From Xanthomonas sp. Leaf131 (lineage in GTDB: Bacteria > Pseudomonadota > Gammaproteobacteria > Xanthomonadales > Xanthomonadaceae), in the NCBI RefSeq assembly GCF_001423495.1, contig NZ_LMOG01000001.1, positions 186,001 through 250,000 of the forward strand: a stretch of 64,000 nt of DNA, given 5' to 3'. Below the pieces are notes generated by a model that was not told where the DNA came from, did no database searches, and was given only the letters and a program-made list of their open reading frames with translations. Both the position numbers and the translations under genes were made by a program. Below, one piece after another: positions 43,839 through 53,686 of the stretch. Numbering within the stretch: the stretch's first letter is position 1; the number at the start of each line of letters is the position of its first letter.

Positions 43839-46805
43839 TTAGAACGTCGGCGTAAAGCGCAGACCGAACCAATAGGTGGTGGGCACCGAGTAACTGTCCT
43901 TGAGCAGGTTCTGTCCGGGACCGGTCACGCTGGTGATGCGACTGTGGGTGAGGTTGCTGACCTGGCCGATCAAACTGAGTTGCTTGCTGATCGCGTAGGT
44001 TGCAGTGAAGTCGAGTTGCGAGCGCGGCGACCAGTAAAGATCCTGCCAATCGATATTGCTGACGATCGCGCGCAAGGCCTTGCCCTGCCGATTGTAGGCC
44101 GCGCGCAGCTCCAGACCGCCGGTGTTGTAAAACAGCGTGGCATTGGCCGTGTAGTCCGGTTGGCCAACCAGGTTGTCGAGCTTGCGCTCGCGCTGGGCCA
44201 CGTTGCTACCGCTGCCGACGCTATAGGGCACATCCAGGCTGCCATCGAGCACGGCGAAGTTCGCACTGAAGCCGACACCGCTCAGCCATGGCGCGATCGG
44301 CGCCAGGGTGTTGACGATGCCGTTGAATTCCACCCCACGGATGCGCGCCTTGGCGGCGTTGGCCGGCGTGCTGATCAGCGCGTTGGCATAGGTGGTGCCG
44401 TCGAAGGTGAAGCTATCGGTGCGCGAGAGCGTAAAGATCTCGTCCTGGATGCGCTTGTCGAACACGGCGGTGGAGGCAAACGCATCGAAATCGCCGGGCA
44501 AACGCCATTCCAGCGACAGATCCAGGTTATTGGACACGCGCGGCTTGATGTTCGGGTTGCCGATGGTGACGGTGACGCCTTGTGCATTCGGATTGCCGGC
44601 GTCGGCGGTGTTGACGAAGCCGATCGAGGTGCGCGCTGCATAGGCATCGTATGGCGGGCGACCGAGCGTACGGCTGGCACCGGCGCGTAGATCCAGCGCA
44701 TCGGTCAGGTGGTAGGTCATGATGGCCGAGGGCAGCAGATAGTCGTAATCCGCATTGGTCGGGTTATCGACATACACATAGCGATTGGTAGCGGTGTCCA
44801 GCTGGCGCTGGCGGCCGACCGTATTGAGCTTGGTACTGTCGAAATGCAGGCCGCCCTGCACATTGAAACGCTCGCTGCGATAGCTGACCAGGCCATAGCT
44901 TCCGAAGGTTTTTTCGGTGTGGGTGAAGTTGTCCTGATTGCTGAAGGCCTGCTGGTCGGTGCTGTTGAACGCGCTCAGCGGCGTTGCAGCGAGCACGCGA
45001 TTGGCCTTGTCCGGATCGATGGTGAGCAGGTTCAGCCCGGCATAGCGCATCGGCGCCCTGCCGGTGCCCGCCACATCGGCCAGGCCGAACGCCGGTGCGC
45101 TGGTGTTGGGCTGATATTCGACGCGAAAGATGTCGTAAGACGGCTTATCGGTGGTGTACGACACGCCTGCTGCAAAGCCGATGCCCTGATCGCTTTCGCC
45201 CTGATTGAAGCCGTAATCGAGCCGACCGGTGAGGATGCGATCGGCCGCGGTGCGTTTATAGTCCGGGCGCCAGTACGACAGACTGTAATTGTCCAGGTTG
45301 TTGTAGGCCTGCGGCGATACCCCGAAGCGTTGATCGAAGCCGGAGGTGTCGTAATTGAACGCGTAGTTGGGCGTGGCATTGATGGTCACGCCACTGCCGG
45401 TCTGCCCCACCGGCACCGGCGCGGCGCGGGTGATGCCGGTGGCGTATTTGATCATGCGGATCGGCTCGTCGTAGGTCGCATCCGACCACGCACCGCGTGC
45501 AGAAAACTGCTGCCGATCGGTCGGCCGCCAGATCGTGCCCAACTGCGCAACCTTGGTGCGCGTGGTCACGATCTGGTTGGAATAGCCCACCTCGATATCG
45601 CCACCGGGATAGCTGCCGGAGGTGGCAGTCTGATTGAATACCTGGCCACGGTTGCGCGGGTCGATAAGGACCTCGTTGCGCTGCATGTTGTCCTTGAAAT
45701 AGTAGTAGCCGGCCATTGCATAGGCTTCCAGCGCAGCACTGGGGTGCACTTCGAACTTGCCGGTCACGCCATAACGGTCGCGCTGGTTCTGCACGTACCA
45801 ATACTTGTCCTGCTGCGGCACCGCCCAGCCATTGCCCAGGTTGGCACCGGTCTGCAGCACGCCGTTGTTGTCGTAGAACCCGTAGTGCACCGTGTCGGTG
45901 GTCATATGGGTTTCGGTGTAGCTGCTCAGCGTCTGGTAGTTGGCCGACAGCGTGAAGCCGTATTGCTGCTCGCTGCCGAAAGTGCGGCTGCCGGTGGCGT
46001 TCAAGCGATACCCCGGGTCGTCCTGATCGCGCGGCTTGCCGACATCGTTGGCGTGGCCGAGTGCGGCTTCGGCGCTGAAGAAGGGCTTGCCGCCGTTTTC
46101 GAACGCGCTGCGCGTCTTGAGGTTGATCGCACCGCCGGTGGCGTTGGGATCCAGATCGGGCGTAAACGTCTTGACCACCTGCAGCTCGCTGACCATCGAG
46201 GCCGGCAGCAGATCCAACCGCACGCCGCGGGTGATCGAGCCAAGCGTGCCATTCGGCGTGCCGGGCGAGGCGATGGTTAGCCCATCGATGGTGACGTTGT
46301 TGTAGGACGGCCCCAGACCGCGCAAGACCGGCGTGGCTGCTTCGTCGCGCGGATGCTCGTTGTCGGTGGCCGGCAACACCGACAAACCAGGCACGCGGCG
46401 CAGCGCTTCGACGATGGTGCTGTCGGGCAAGGCGCGCACATCGGTGGCGCTGATGACGTCGGTGATATTGGTCGCCGCGCGCTTGCTTTCCACGGCCGCC
46501 GCATTGGCGCGACGCACGCCGGTGACCTGCATGGCGTCGAGGGTTTGCACGCCGGTCTTGGTGGCAGCGGCCGGTGCGTCGGCGTTGGATATTTCAGCTG
46601 AGGACGCGACGGATTCGGCACCTGCTGCGTCGCCCGGTGCCGCGATAGCGCCTGCGGGATCTGCAGACAATGCAGGCGCCGATGGAGCGGTGCGCTCTGC
46701 GCCAGCAGATGCCGCGTTGGTCTGCGCCTGCAACGCTGGTGAACATGCCGCAATGGCCACGGTGAGAACGGACAAGTGAAAACGGTACGAATCGGAGCGC
46801 TGCAT
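43839..46805 (-). CDS. TonB-dependent outer-membrane receptor (with extended N-terminus)
   Basis: A 988-residue receptor. Signal peptide (YRFHLSVLTVAIAACSPA, cleavage near LQA), an Ala/Ser/Pro-rich stretch to about 75, TonB-box-like TLDAMQVTGVRR, plug domain with ATNITDVISATDVRALPDST and ATPVLRGLGPSYNNVTIDGL, then the barrel ending in the aromatic TYWFGLRFTPTF. The plug sequence is that of the large Xanthomonas/Caulobacter TonB receptor group that takes up carbohydrates or other polymers besides iron complexes. Substrate unknown; the following phosphodiesterase gene hints at phosphodiesters. ATG at 46805 taken because it starts the signal peptide; the longer frame runs through an intergenic repeat. 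Confidence 0.92.
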   Translation of the reverse strand: MQRSDSYRFHLSVLTVAIAACSPALQAQTNAASAGAERTAPSAPALSADPAGAIAAPGDAAGAESVASSAEISNADAPAAATKTGVQTLDAMQVTGVRRANAAAVESKRAATNITDVISATDVRALPDSTIVEALRRVPGLSVLPATDNEHPRDEAATPVLRGLGPSYNNVTIDGLTIASPGTPNGTLGSITRGVRLDLLPASMVSELQVVKTFTPDLDPNATGGAINLKTRSAFENGGKPFFSAEAALGHANDVGKPRDQDDPGYRLNATGSRTFGSEQQYGFTLSANYQTLSSYTETHMTTDTVHYGFYDNNGVLQTGANLGNGWAVPQQDKYWYVQNQRDRYGVTGKFEVHPSAALEAYAMAGYYYFKDNMQRNEVLIDPRNRGQVFNQTATSGSYPGGDIEVGYSNQIVTTRTKVAQLGTIWRPTDRQQFSARGAWSDATYDEPIRMIKYATGITRAAPVPVGQTGSGVTINATPNYAFNYDTSGFDQRFGVSPQAYNNLDNYSLSYWRPDYKRTAADRILTGRLDYGFNQGESDQGIGFAAGVSYTTDKPSYDIFRVEYQPNTSAPAFGLADVAGTGRAPMRYAGLNLLTIDPDKANRVLAATPLSAFNSTDQQAFSNQDNFTHTEKTFGSYGLVSYRSERFNVQGGLHFDSTKLNTVGRQRQLDTATNRYVYVDNPTNADYDYLLPSAIMTYHLTDALDLRAGASRTLGRPPYDAYAARTSIGFVNTADAGNPNAQGVTVTIGNPNIKPRVSNNLDLSLEWRLPGDFDAFASTAVFDKRIQDEIFTLSRTDSFTFDGTTYANALISTPANAAKARIRGVEFNGIVNTLAPIAPWLSGVGFSANFAVLDGSLDVPYSVGSGSNVAQRERKLDNLVGQPDYTANATLFYNTGGLELRAAYNRQGKALRAIVSNIDWQDLYWSPRSQLDFTATYAISKQLSLIGQVSNLTHSRITSVTGPGQNLLKDSYSVPTTYWFGLRFTPTF

Positions 46806-46946
46806 GGAATCCCGTAGGTCGCGCAGCAAGGGCGCCACGCCTGTGAGAAAGCACGCCACCGTAGCCAGTAAAAATGACCCTTGCGTGTCGCTTGCATCGC
46901 ACTGAAAAGACACTGCGCAGTGATGTCGCGGCATGCGAAGCAAGCC

Positions 46947-47212
46947 ACTCCCCTGTCGGGAGAGGGGTTGGGGTGAGGGTACGGGGCGAAGCCACTTGGT
47001 AATGAATGACATGAGGCTTCGCACGTGCCCTCATCCGCCCCTTACGGGGCACCTTCTCCCGATGGGAGAAGGGAGTAAAGCCCCTCTCCCTGCGGGAGAG
47101 GGATTGGGGTGAGGGTACGGGGGCGAAGCCACTCGGTAATGAATGACATGAGGCTTCGCTCGCACCCTCATCCGCCCCTTAAGGGGGCACCTTCTCCCGA
47201 GGGGAGAAGGGA
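46947..47212. repeat. 137-bp tandem duplication of CTTCTCCC-type repeats
   Basis: A block containing GGGGTGAGGGTACGGGG, the hairpin CGAAGCC...GGCTTCG, CCTCATCCGCCCCTTA and CTTCTCCC-GGGAGAAGG occurs twice, with a period of 137 bases (for example GCCACT at 46991 and 47128). The copies differ at only a few bases. Fills the 440-base gap between the TonB receptor gene and yfhM; nothing else seen there. Confidence 0.85.
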
Positions 47213-47245
47213 TGGTTTCGGCGGCCTGCCAGGGACAGCGCGGCC

Positions 47246-50200
47246 TTACGGCTGCACCACCGTCATCGTTGCCGGCGTACTACGCCCCACGCCGCGCAGC
47301 TCCGGGCGATACATGTCTTCAACCAACGACGGCGGCACCGTGTACGTGCCCGGCGTGACTGCACGCACCAGGTAATACACCTGCGCCTTGCTGCCCGACG
47401 ACAGCGCCAGCGCGGCCACATAGCGGTCGTCGCGGAACTCTTCGTGCTTGACGTCGGCGGCGCTGGAACGCTCGCTGATGCCGATGCCATCCACCACTAC
47501 ATCGGCCCACTGTTTGGCATCGCCCAGATTGAAGTTCTCGATCTCCAGGCCGGCCGGCAACAGGTCGGTGAGCAACGCGTCCGGCATGCTGCTATTGGCG
47601 GTGATGACCACCCGCACGATCAACGCTTCGCCTTCTTTCAGCGGACGCGGCGTCCACGGTTTGCCGTCGGTGGTGTACCAGCTGCGCTCCACGCTGAGGT
47701 TGCGCGTGTCCGGCTCCGGCGCGCTGCGCGGGATGCCGGCCACTTCCAGGCTGGCGTACATCGGTGCCTCGCCTTGCGGTGCGAACTGCACACCGCGCGC
47801 CAAGGCGGCGCTGTCGAAACTGCGCCCGAACAGGCGCGCCGGCGCAATCTCCTGCGCCTCGCCTCCCACGGTCAAGGTGCCGGAGACCTGCTTGCCCTGC
47901 ACGACCATCAACGCCTTGCCCAACCGCGCCAACGCCACCTGTTCCTGCGTACTCAGCCATAGCCAGCCGGCAGCACGGCGTGCGTCCAGCGCGCGGCCTA
48001 GCGCCACCGCGCGGGTGTCGTACTCGGGCTTGGACAAGCCGCGCTCGTGCAGCAACGCCATCATCAACGCGTCGTCGCGGATCGCACTGCCGTAATCGGC
48101 GAAGTACAGCGGACGCGCGCTACTGTCTTTGGCGAACCCTGCCTTGATCGCTGCCTCACCGCGCTTGGTATCGCCCTGCAGCGACAACGCCACACCCAGA
48201 TGCACCAGCGACAATCCGGTCAGTGCCTTGTCGCGCTGGTTGTCGTACAGCGCGCGCAGCGTGCCCAGCGGAGCGCGATTGACGCGTGCCAACACGTACC
48301 CCGACCAAGCCTGATTGGCGAACTTCAGGTTGTCGCGACGGTCCTGCCCGTAGAACTCGTTACCACCGGACAGCAGATCTTCGCTGAGGCGGTTGAGCGC
48401 TTTCTGCAGCACGTTGTCGGGCACCGCAAACCCGGCGTCCTTGGCGTCGAGCAGGAACTCGGCGATGTACGGGGTCAGGCCGGGATTGACGTAACCGTCG
48501 TCGCCCCACATCGAGAAATGCCCGCTGGCGATCTGCATCGAGGCCAGGCGACCGAACGCGCCCTCCATGTACTCGCGGCGCTTGGCCGCCTCCAGTCCCT
48601 TGGTGCCCAGCGCCTTGGCGGTGGCATCGTCGAGCAGCAACGCCGCATACCCCTTGCTGGTGGTCTGCTCGGCGCAGCCGTACGGGTAGTCCAACGCGCC
48701 CTGCAAGGCACTGGCGAACGGAATCGGCGGCAGCGGGCTGACCAGCATGCGCGCGGTCACCGAGCCGGCCATCAGGCCATCGGCAAAGCCGCTGTCCAGG
48801 GTGATCGGCGCCAGCGGGTCGAGCACGCGCGTCTGCGCACGCAACACCTGCGGCCAGCCGGCACGCACCGGCAGGTCGTAGCTGCGGTCGGCCTTGAAGC
48901 CATTGCCGTCCACACGCACGCGCACCTTGGCCACGCTATAGCCTTCGGTCGCGCTCAACGGGAAGCTCAACGTCTGCTTGGCATCCACGCCGAGCTTGAC
49001 GCTGCGTGCCGCCTCGGCGACGGCGAGCGGGCCGATCCCGTCCACGCGCACATTGAACTCGCCCGGTTTGCCTGTGAAGTTCTGCACATCCAGCGTCACC
49101 GTACTGCGGTCGCCCGGCGCCATGACGCGCGGCATGCTGGCCTCGGCCAGGATCGGCGCACGCACCACGGTTTCCAGCGCCTGATTGCCGAAACGCGTGT
49201 CCGAATACACCAATGCCGAGACCCGCAGCGTGCCGTTGAAATCAGGCACCGGCAGTTGCACGCGCGCATTGCCACGGGCATCGAGAGTCACTGAACCGGA
49301 GAACAGGTCCACGGTCTGCACGCGCGCGGTCGGGCGCTTGGCCTGCGGCAAGGCTTCCAGCGCCATGTCGCCGCCGAACTTGAGCTTGCCGCTGGCGCCT
49401 TCGAAACTTTCGATCACGCGCCCATAGATGTCGTAGGCATCAGTGCCCAACCGGCGCTGCGCGAAGAACTGCGCGTTGGCATCGGGCACCGGAAAGCGGG
49501 TGATGTTGAGGATGCCCACGTCCACCGCAGAGATGGTCACGTGCGCGGACTTGCCGGCCAGTTCCGGCACGCTCACCGTCACCGGCAACGCCTGCTCGGG
49601 GCGCATCTGCTTGGGCGCAGCCAAGCCCACCGCCACACGTCGTGTCTTGCGATCCATCGGCACAAATGCCACGCCCACTGCGCGCGCCGGGGTGATTTTG
49701 CTCGGCGCACTACCACCGCGGAACACCAGCGCGGTGACGTACACATCGTGGCGTTCCCACGCATCGGTCACCGGGATTTCGAAGGTGCTGCCCGGCTTGA
49801 CGTCGATGTCCTGCACGTACAGCAGCTTGTCGCTTTCCACCAGCAACACGCCCTTGCCCGCATGCGGCGGGGTCAGCGTGACGGTGAGCGTGTCGCCTGC
49901 GCGGTAGCCGGTCTTGTCCAGCGACAGCTTGACCTTGTCCGGGCGCGCGTCCAGGCCGCGATTTTCGTCGTTCCAGCTCCAGCCGGCGCGGAACGGGTAG
50001 CGCGTGGTCAGCCCGGTCGCCGGGTCGAACACGTCCAGGCGGTACTCGCCCCACTCCACCGGAAAATCGAGTTTGGCGTTGCCGCCGGCGATGTCGAGCG
50101 TGCGCGTGTCCTTGTTCTCGAAGCGGCGGGTGAAGTCGTAATCCCAATGGTCGTCGGTGTAGTTCCAGTGGTAATCGCGCAACTCGCGCACCAGCGTGGC

Positions 50201-52168
50201 TTTCAGGCCCTTGGCCGGTTGCGGTTTGCCATCGGCATCCACGCGGGTGATTTCGAAGCGCGCCGTGCCATTCGCATCGGTGCCGTCCTTGTCATCGAAC
50301 AAGGGGCGCACGCCAACCAGCGCCTTGGCCGGCCACAGCACGCGCTTGACGGTGCGGGTGACGGTGCGCCCGCCGGTCTCGTACACGCTGCCGGACACCA
50401 CCGCCGCGATCGTGCTCACCGGCTTGGCTTCGGCGGGCAGCGCGATGTCTTCGCGCAATACACCGTCGCTGCCGAATTCGGTATCGATCACGTCCTTGGC
50501 TTCGCGCGGCAGTTCCAGCGTGGGGTCGCCGAAGAACCAGCCCGGCAACGACTCAAGCGGATGCTGTTCGACAGTGACCGCAAGCTTGGCGGTGAAGCGG
50601 TTGCCGTCGGCCGGTGCGCCATACAGATACGCAGCATTGGCGACCAGCTTGAACGGCTGGCCGGCGCCGAGGGTTTTTTGGGTGCTGTCCAGGTCCAGCT
50701 TCATGCGCTCGGGCAGAAACTCTTCCACACGCACAGTCATGCCCTGCACGGCGTCCTTGCTGGCCGGATCGGTGCGGAATTCCACCTGCCAGCGGCCGGT
50801 CGGCGCATCGGCGGGAATCTGCTGGGTGAATTCGAAATAGCCCTGCTCGCCCGGCTGCAGTTTGGTTTCGCGGAAGGTCTTGCCGTCCGGCTGCTTGAGG
50901 CGCAGGAACACCGGCTGCGGCTTGGTGGGCTTGCCGTCGTTATCGCGCAGGATCGCCGACACGCGCATGGTCTCGCCGGGGCGATACAGGTCGCGTCCGG
51001 CCCAGGCGAATACATCGAACCACGCGCTTTGCCGCCCGGCCACCGCAAATTCGCTCAGATCCAGCGCCGGCTGGTTGAACGGCAGTACCGAAATATCGGT
51101 CTTGCTGCGCGCCACCAGCACATGGCCGGCGTCGAGCGTGTAGTTGAGCAGCGCATTGCCGTTGCTGTCGGTAGCGCCCTTGAGAAACAGCTCGCCCTTG
51201 GCATCGAGGACGCGCACGTCCACATTCTTGATCGGCTCACCGCTCTGCAGCGAGGCGGTGTGCACGAACAACTTGTCCTTGTAGGCGCGCGTGTGCAGGC
51301 CGATGTCGCTGACGGTAAAGAACGCGGTGTCGAAGCCATTGTCGAAACTTCCGGCGCGCTTCATCACCGCGAAGTACAGGCCGGGCTCCTGCAGTTCCTT
51401 GATGTCCTGCGTGGGCAGGTAGGTCAGCACGCGCTCGTTCTGCTTGCCGCCCAGAATGAAGCGATTGACGTAGACCGGGTCGGCCAGCTTGGACAGCGGT
51501 TCCTTGTCGCTGTACTCGCTCTCCAGCTCCCAGCTGCCGCGACGACCGCCGCGCTGAAACTGCTGAAAGAACGCCGGCAGCGATTTCTCGCGCACGCGCA
51601 AAAATTCAACGTCCACCTCCGGTACGTTGACCGACACCACCGGTAGACCGCGGCTCTCGCGCGCCGGCAGTACGCTGCCTTGCGAAGCGAACCCGGCCAC
51701 AGGCTTGAGCTCGCCGGTATAGACCTTCTGCTTGAGCGGCTTGCCCAGGCGGCTGCCATCGGCGGCCAGCAGGTTGGTGTCGATCAAGACCGTGTAGTCC
51801 TTGGCCGCTTCCACGTACGGGTAGCGCAGCGTCTTGCCGTCGTCGGACAGCGACCAGCTGCTGTCGCCGGTGCCGACCTTTTCCTCGAAGCGCACCAGCG
51901 CATCGAAATCCTGGGTACCGACCAGCGGCCGCGAGAATTCCAGCGCGAGCGACAGACCGTCGCTGGTCTGGTCGGGATAGGCGCGCGCCAGCGCAAAACC
52001 GGTGATCGCCTGCTTGTCGGCCTTGATCGCCTCGCCGCTGGCGGCGGGCAATTGGCCGCTTTCGTTGCGCTTGCAGGCCACCCCGCCGATCGCCACGGTC
52101 AGCAACACCACCCACAGCAACATGCGCCGTGTACCCGACCACGTCATCCCTGATTCCCGGCTGTCCAT
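47246..52168 (-). CDS. yfhM: bacterial alpha-2-macroglobulin (YfhM-type lipoprotein)
   Basis: A 1640-residue lipoprotein. Lipobox cysteine in TVAIGGVACKRN near residue 32, then an array of macroglobulin beta domains, a bait-like region, and the thioester motif CAEQ in DYPYGCAEQTTSKG near 1165, followed by the alpha/alpha toroid (TED) and the receptor-binding-like end. Such proteins trap attacking proteases by a thioester-linked cage in the periplasm and are normally encoded next to PBP1C, which repairs peptidoglycan. Here pbpC is 5.5 kb downstream, with three genes between. Start could also be ATG 52147; both give the same lipoprotein signal. Confidence 0.94.
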   Translation of the reverse strand: MDSRESGMTWSGTRRMLLWVVLLTVAIGGVACKRNESGQLPAASGEAIKADKQAITGFALARAYPDQTSDGLSLALEFSRPLVGTQDFDALVRFEEKVGTGDSSWSLSDDGKTLRYPYVEAAKDYTVLIDTNLLAADGSRLGKPLKQKVYTGELKPVAGFASQGSVLPARESRGLPVVSVNVPEVDVEFLRVREKSLPAFFQQFQRGGRRGSWELESEYSDKEPLSKLADPVYVNRFILGGKQNERVLTYLPTQDIKELQEPGLYFAVMKRAGSFDNGFDTAFFTVSDIGLHTRAYKDKLFVHTASLQSGEPIKNVDVRVLDAKGELFLKGATDSNGNALLNYTLDAGHVLVARSKTDISVLPFNQPALDLSEFAVAGRQSAWFDVFAWAGRDLYRPGETMRVSAILRDNDGKPTKPQPVFLRLKQPDGKTFRETKLQPGEQGYFEFTQQIPADAPTGRWQVEFRTDPASKDAVQGMTVRVEEFLPERMKLDLDSTQKTLGAGQPFKLVANAAYLYGAPADGNRFTAKLAVTVEQHPLESLPGWFFGDPTLELPREAKDVIDTEFGSDGVLREDIALPAEAKPVSTIAAVVSGSVYETGGRTVTRTVKRVLWPAKALVGVRPLFDDKDGTDANGTARFEITRVDADGKPQPAKGLKATLVRELRDYHWNYTDDHWDYDFTRRFENKDTRTLDIAGGNAKLDFPVEWGEYRLDVFDPATGLTTRYPFRAGWSWNDENRGLDARPDKVKLSLDKTGYRAGDTLTVTLTPPHAGKGVLLVESDKLLYVQDIDVKPGSTFEIPVTDAWERHDVYVTALVFRGGSAPSKITPARAVGVAFVPMDRKTRRVAVGLAAPKQMRPEQALPVTVSVPELAGKSAHVTISAVDVGILNITRFPVPDANAQFFAQRRLGTDAYDIYGRVIESFEGASGKLKFGGDMALEALPQAKRPTARVQTVDLFSGSVTLDARGNARVQLPVPDFNGTLRVSALVYSDTRFGNQALETVVRAPILAEASMPRVMAPGDRSTVTLDVQNFTGKPGEFNVRVDGIGPLAVAEAARSVKLGVDAKQTLSFPLSATEGYSVAKVRVRVDGNGFKADRSYDLPVRAGWPQVLRAQTRVLDPLAPITLDSGFADGLMAGSVTARMLVSPLPPIPFASALQGALDYPYGCAEQTTSKGYAALLLDDATAKALGTKGLEAAKRREYMEGAFGRLASMQIASGHFSMWGDDGYVNPGLTPYIAEFLLDAKDAGFAVPDNVLQKALNRLSEDLLSGGNEFYGQDRRDNLKFANQAWSGYVLARVNRAPLGTLRALYDNQRDKALTGLSLVHLGVALSLQGDTKRGEAAIKAGFAKDSSARPLYFADYGSAIRDDALMMALLHERGLSKPEYDTRAVALGRALDARRAAGWLWLSTQEQVALARLGKALMVVQGKQVSGTLTVGGEAQEIAPARLFGRSFDSAALARGVQFAPQGEAPMYASLEVAGIPRSAPEPDTRNLSVERSWYTTDGKPWTPRPLKEGEALIVRVVITANSSMPDALLTDLLPAGLEIENFNLGDAKQWADVVVDGIGISERSSAADVKHEEFRDDRYVAALALSSGSKAQVYYLVRAVTPGTYTVPPSLVEDMYRPELRGVGRSTPATMTVVQP

Positions 52169-52369
52169 TCGCGCTACCCCATGACTGAGGGGGCAAGTAT
52201 AGCGACGCCAATCATGTCGCTGATGGCCGCTATGGGGCGGCGCATGGACTTACCGATGGGCGGTGATCATGCGCGGCTGGGCGAGCGTTGCGATGGCACC
52301 GGCGCGCCCGACCTGCGGTGAGCGCAATCGTTTCACGCCGGTCTATTGCAGGGCCACTGAGCTGCGATT

Positions 52370-52475
52370 TGGCTGCAGGGCCCTTGCCCGCCCACCATCG
52401 CAGGACACGCCGCAAGTACGTCCTTGTAGGCTCTTACGCGGCATCCATGCCGCGTAAGGTCCCGCTCAACAAAGC
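52370..52475. repeat. right module of the two-part repeat, inverted single copy
   Basis: Reverse complement of 2515-2620 (GCAGGGCCCTTGCCCGCCCACC, then ACGTCCTTGTAGGCTCTTACGC). It stands without the left module inside the 433-base gap between yfhM and the nucleoside hydrolase gene; the rest of that gap shows nothing recognisable. Confidence 0.8.
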
Positions 52476-52601
52476 AACCGATTCACTCTCTGGTGCGGCG
52501 CCCTCGACTGACCATGTGTTTGACTACAACTAAAAAAAGCGACGAACAAAATTACCGCGCTCACCGCCAGGCGCGCGCTCACTACGTTTTGTTCGCCGCT
52601 C

Positions 52602-53609
52602 CTAGTGCAGCTGCAATAACGCACGCATGTACAGGTCGATCAACGCCGGCTTGTCCGCGCGCAGGCAGGCCTGCACGTTCGGCGTGCCTGTGCCTTCGCG
52701 GGTGTACCCCTGCGCATCGACCTCCAGATGCAATGGCGTGGTCGGGCACAGTTCGGGGCGCAGCAGCCAGGCCACCGGCACCGCGTCGAACAAGGTGGGC
52801 GTGGCGCTGGCCCAGGGCTGGTCGGTATTGCGCCACTGGTAATACAGCTGGGTGAGCGCATCGGTGAGCCCGTCGCCATGCGCAAACAAGGCGATGCGCT
52901 CGGGTTCTTCCAGCGTGATCTGTGTGGCGTCCAGTGGCAGCAACACGATCGGCACGCCGGCCGCGAACACCCGCTGCGCCGCAGGCACATCGGAGAGGAT
53001 GTTGTACTCCGGTGCCGGCGTGCTGGCCGGCCGATAGGCCGACTTGCCGTAGCCCGCCCGCACCGAGCCACCCATCGCCACAATGCGCTTGAGCTTGGCA
53101 AAACCGGCCGGGTCGCGCTGCTGCGCAAGCGCGGCATCGGTCATCGGCCCCAGCACCAGCAAGGTCACTTCACCGGGATGCAGGCGCGCCTGCTGGAGGA
53201 TCGCCGCCGCCGCATCCGGCAGCTTGCCTGGCAACTGCCCCTTGGCCGCCCAACGCGCCTGGCTGAAGGGAATCGTGCTGGTGGTACGCGCCCCCACCGC
53301 CAACGGAACCTCGCTGCGCCCGGCCTGCTGCAACAGGCGCTGCAACAACTGTGCACGCAAGCTGGTGTCGCCCCATGCCGATGCGATGCCCAGCACGCGC
53401 AACTGCCGGCTGCGCAGCAGCAACCCCAACGCAAACGCATCGTCGATGTCGTCACCGATATCGGTGGAGACCACCAGCAACTCGGTGGACGTAGGCGTGG
53501 GCGTTGGCGCAGCCTGCGCTGCAGTCGCGGCAGGCGTCTGCGCCCATGCCACTGCCGACACACACCACAGCCCCAGCATCCACCCCATGTTTCGCCATCT
53601 CTGCTGCAT
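52602..53609 (-). CDS. exported nucleoside hydrolase (inosine/uridine-preferring family)
   Basis: A 335-residue nucleoside hydrolase with a signal peptide (MLGLWCVSAVAWAQT). The calcium-binding cluster is STDIGDDIDDAFALG (Asp50-57), later VLGPMTDAAL and VAMGGSVRAGYGKSAYRP, which are family segments. It splits N-glycosidic bonds of ribonucleosides; an exported form would act on extracellular nucleosides in the periplasm. ATG at 53609. The TonB receptor gene upstream is separated by a terminator, so co-transcription is unlikely but functional pairing remains possible. Confidence 0.88.
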   Translation of the reverse strand: MQQRWRNMGWMLGLWCVSAVAWAQTPAATAAQAAPTPTPTSTELLVVSTDIGDDIDDAFALGLLLRSRQLRVLGIASAWGDTSLRAQLLQRLLQQAGRSEVPLAVGARTTSTIPFSQARWAAKGQLPGKLPDAAAAILQQARLHPGEVTLLVLGPMTDAALAQQRDPAGFAKLKRIVAMGGSVRAGYGKSAYRPASTPAPEYNILSDVPAAQRVFAAGVPIVLLPLDATQITLEEPERIALFAHGDGLTDALTQLYYQWRNTDQPWASATPTLFDAVPVAWLLRPELCPTTPLHLEVDAQGYTREGTGTPNVQACLRADKPALIDLYMRALLQLH

Positions 53610-53629
53610 GCATCTACTCCTGCGACCAT

Positions 53630-53662
53630 AAAAAAAACCGCCGGCATCATAGCCGGCGGTTT
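53630..53662 (-). terminator. intrinsic terminator of the TonB receptor gene
   Basis: ACCGCCGGC and GCCGGCGGT around a 6-base loop, then TTTTTTT on the minus strand, 25 bases after the stop at 53687. Confidence 0.9.
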
Positions 53663-53686
53663 GAGAGTGCTACACCACAACGCCGA

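Noticed and set aside
44709..46280. 523-codon plus-strand open frame
   Set aside because: Antisense of the TonB receptor gene; shadow frame.
49541..51646. 701-codon plus-strand open frame
   Set aside because: Antisense of yfhM with shadow composition; no start signal or recognised motif.
52288..52533. Small plus-strand frame encoding PAHHRRTRRKYVLVGSY
   Set aside because: It is a translation of the repeat module at 52370-52475, not a gene; the similarity to the HD hydrolase tail comes from the shared repeat.
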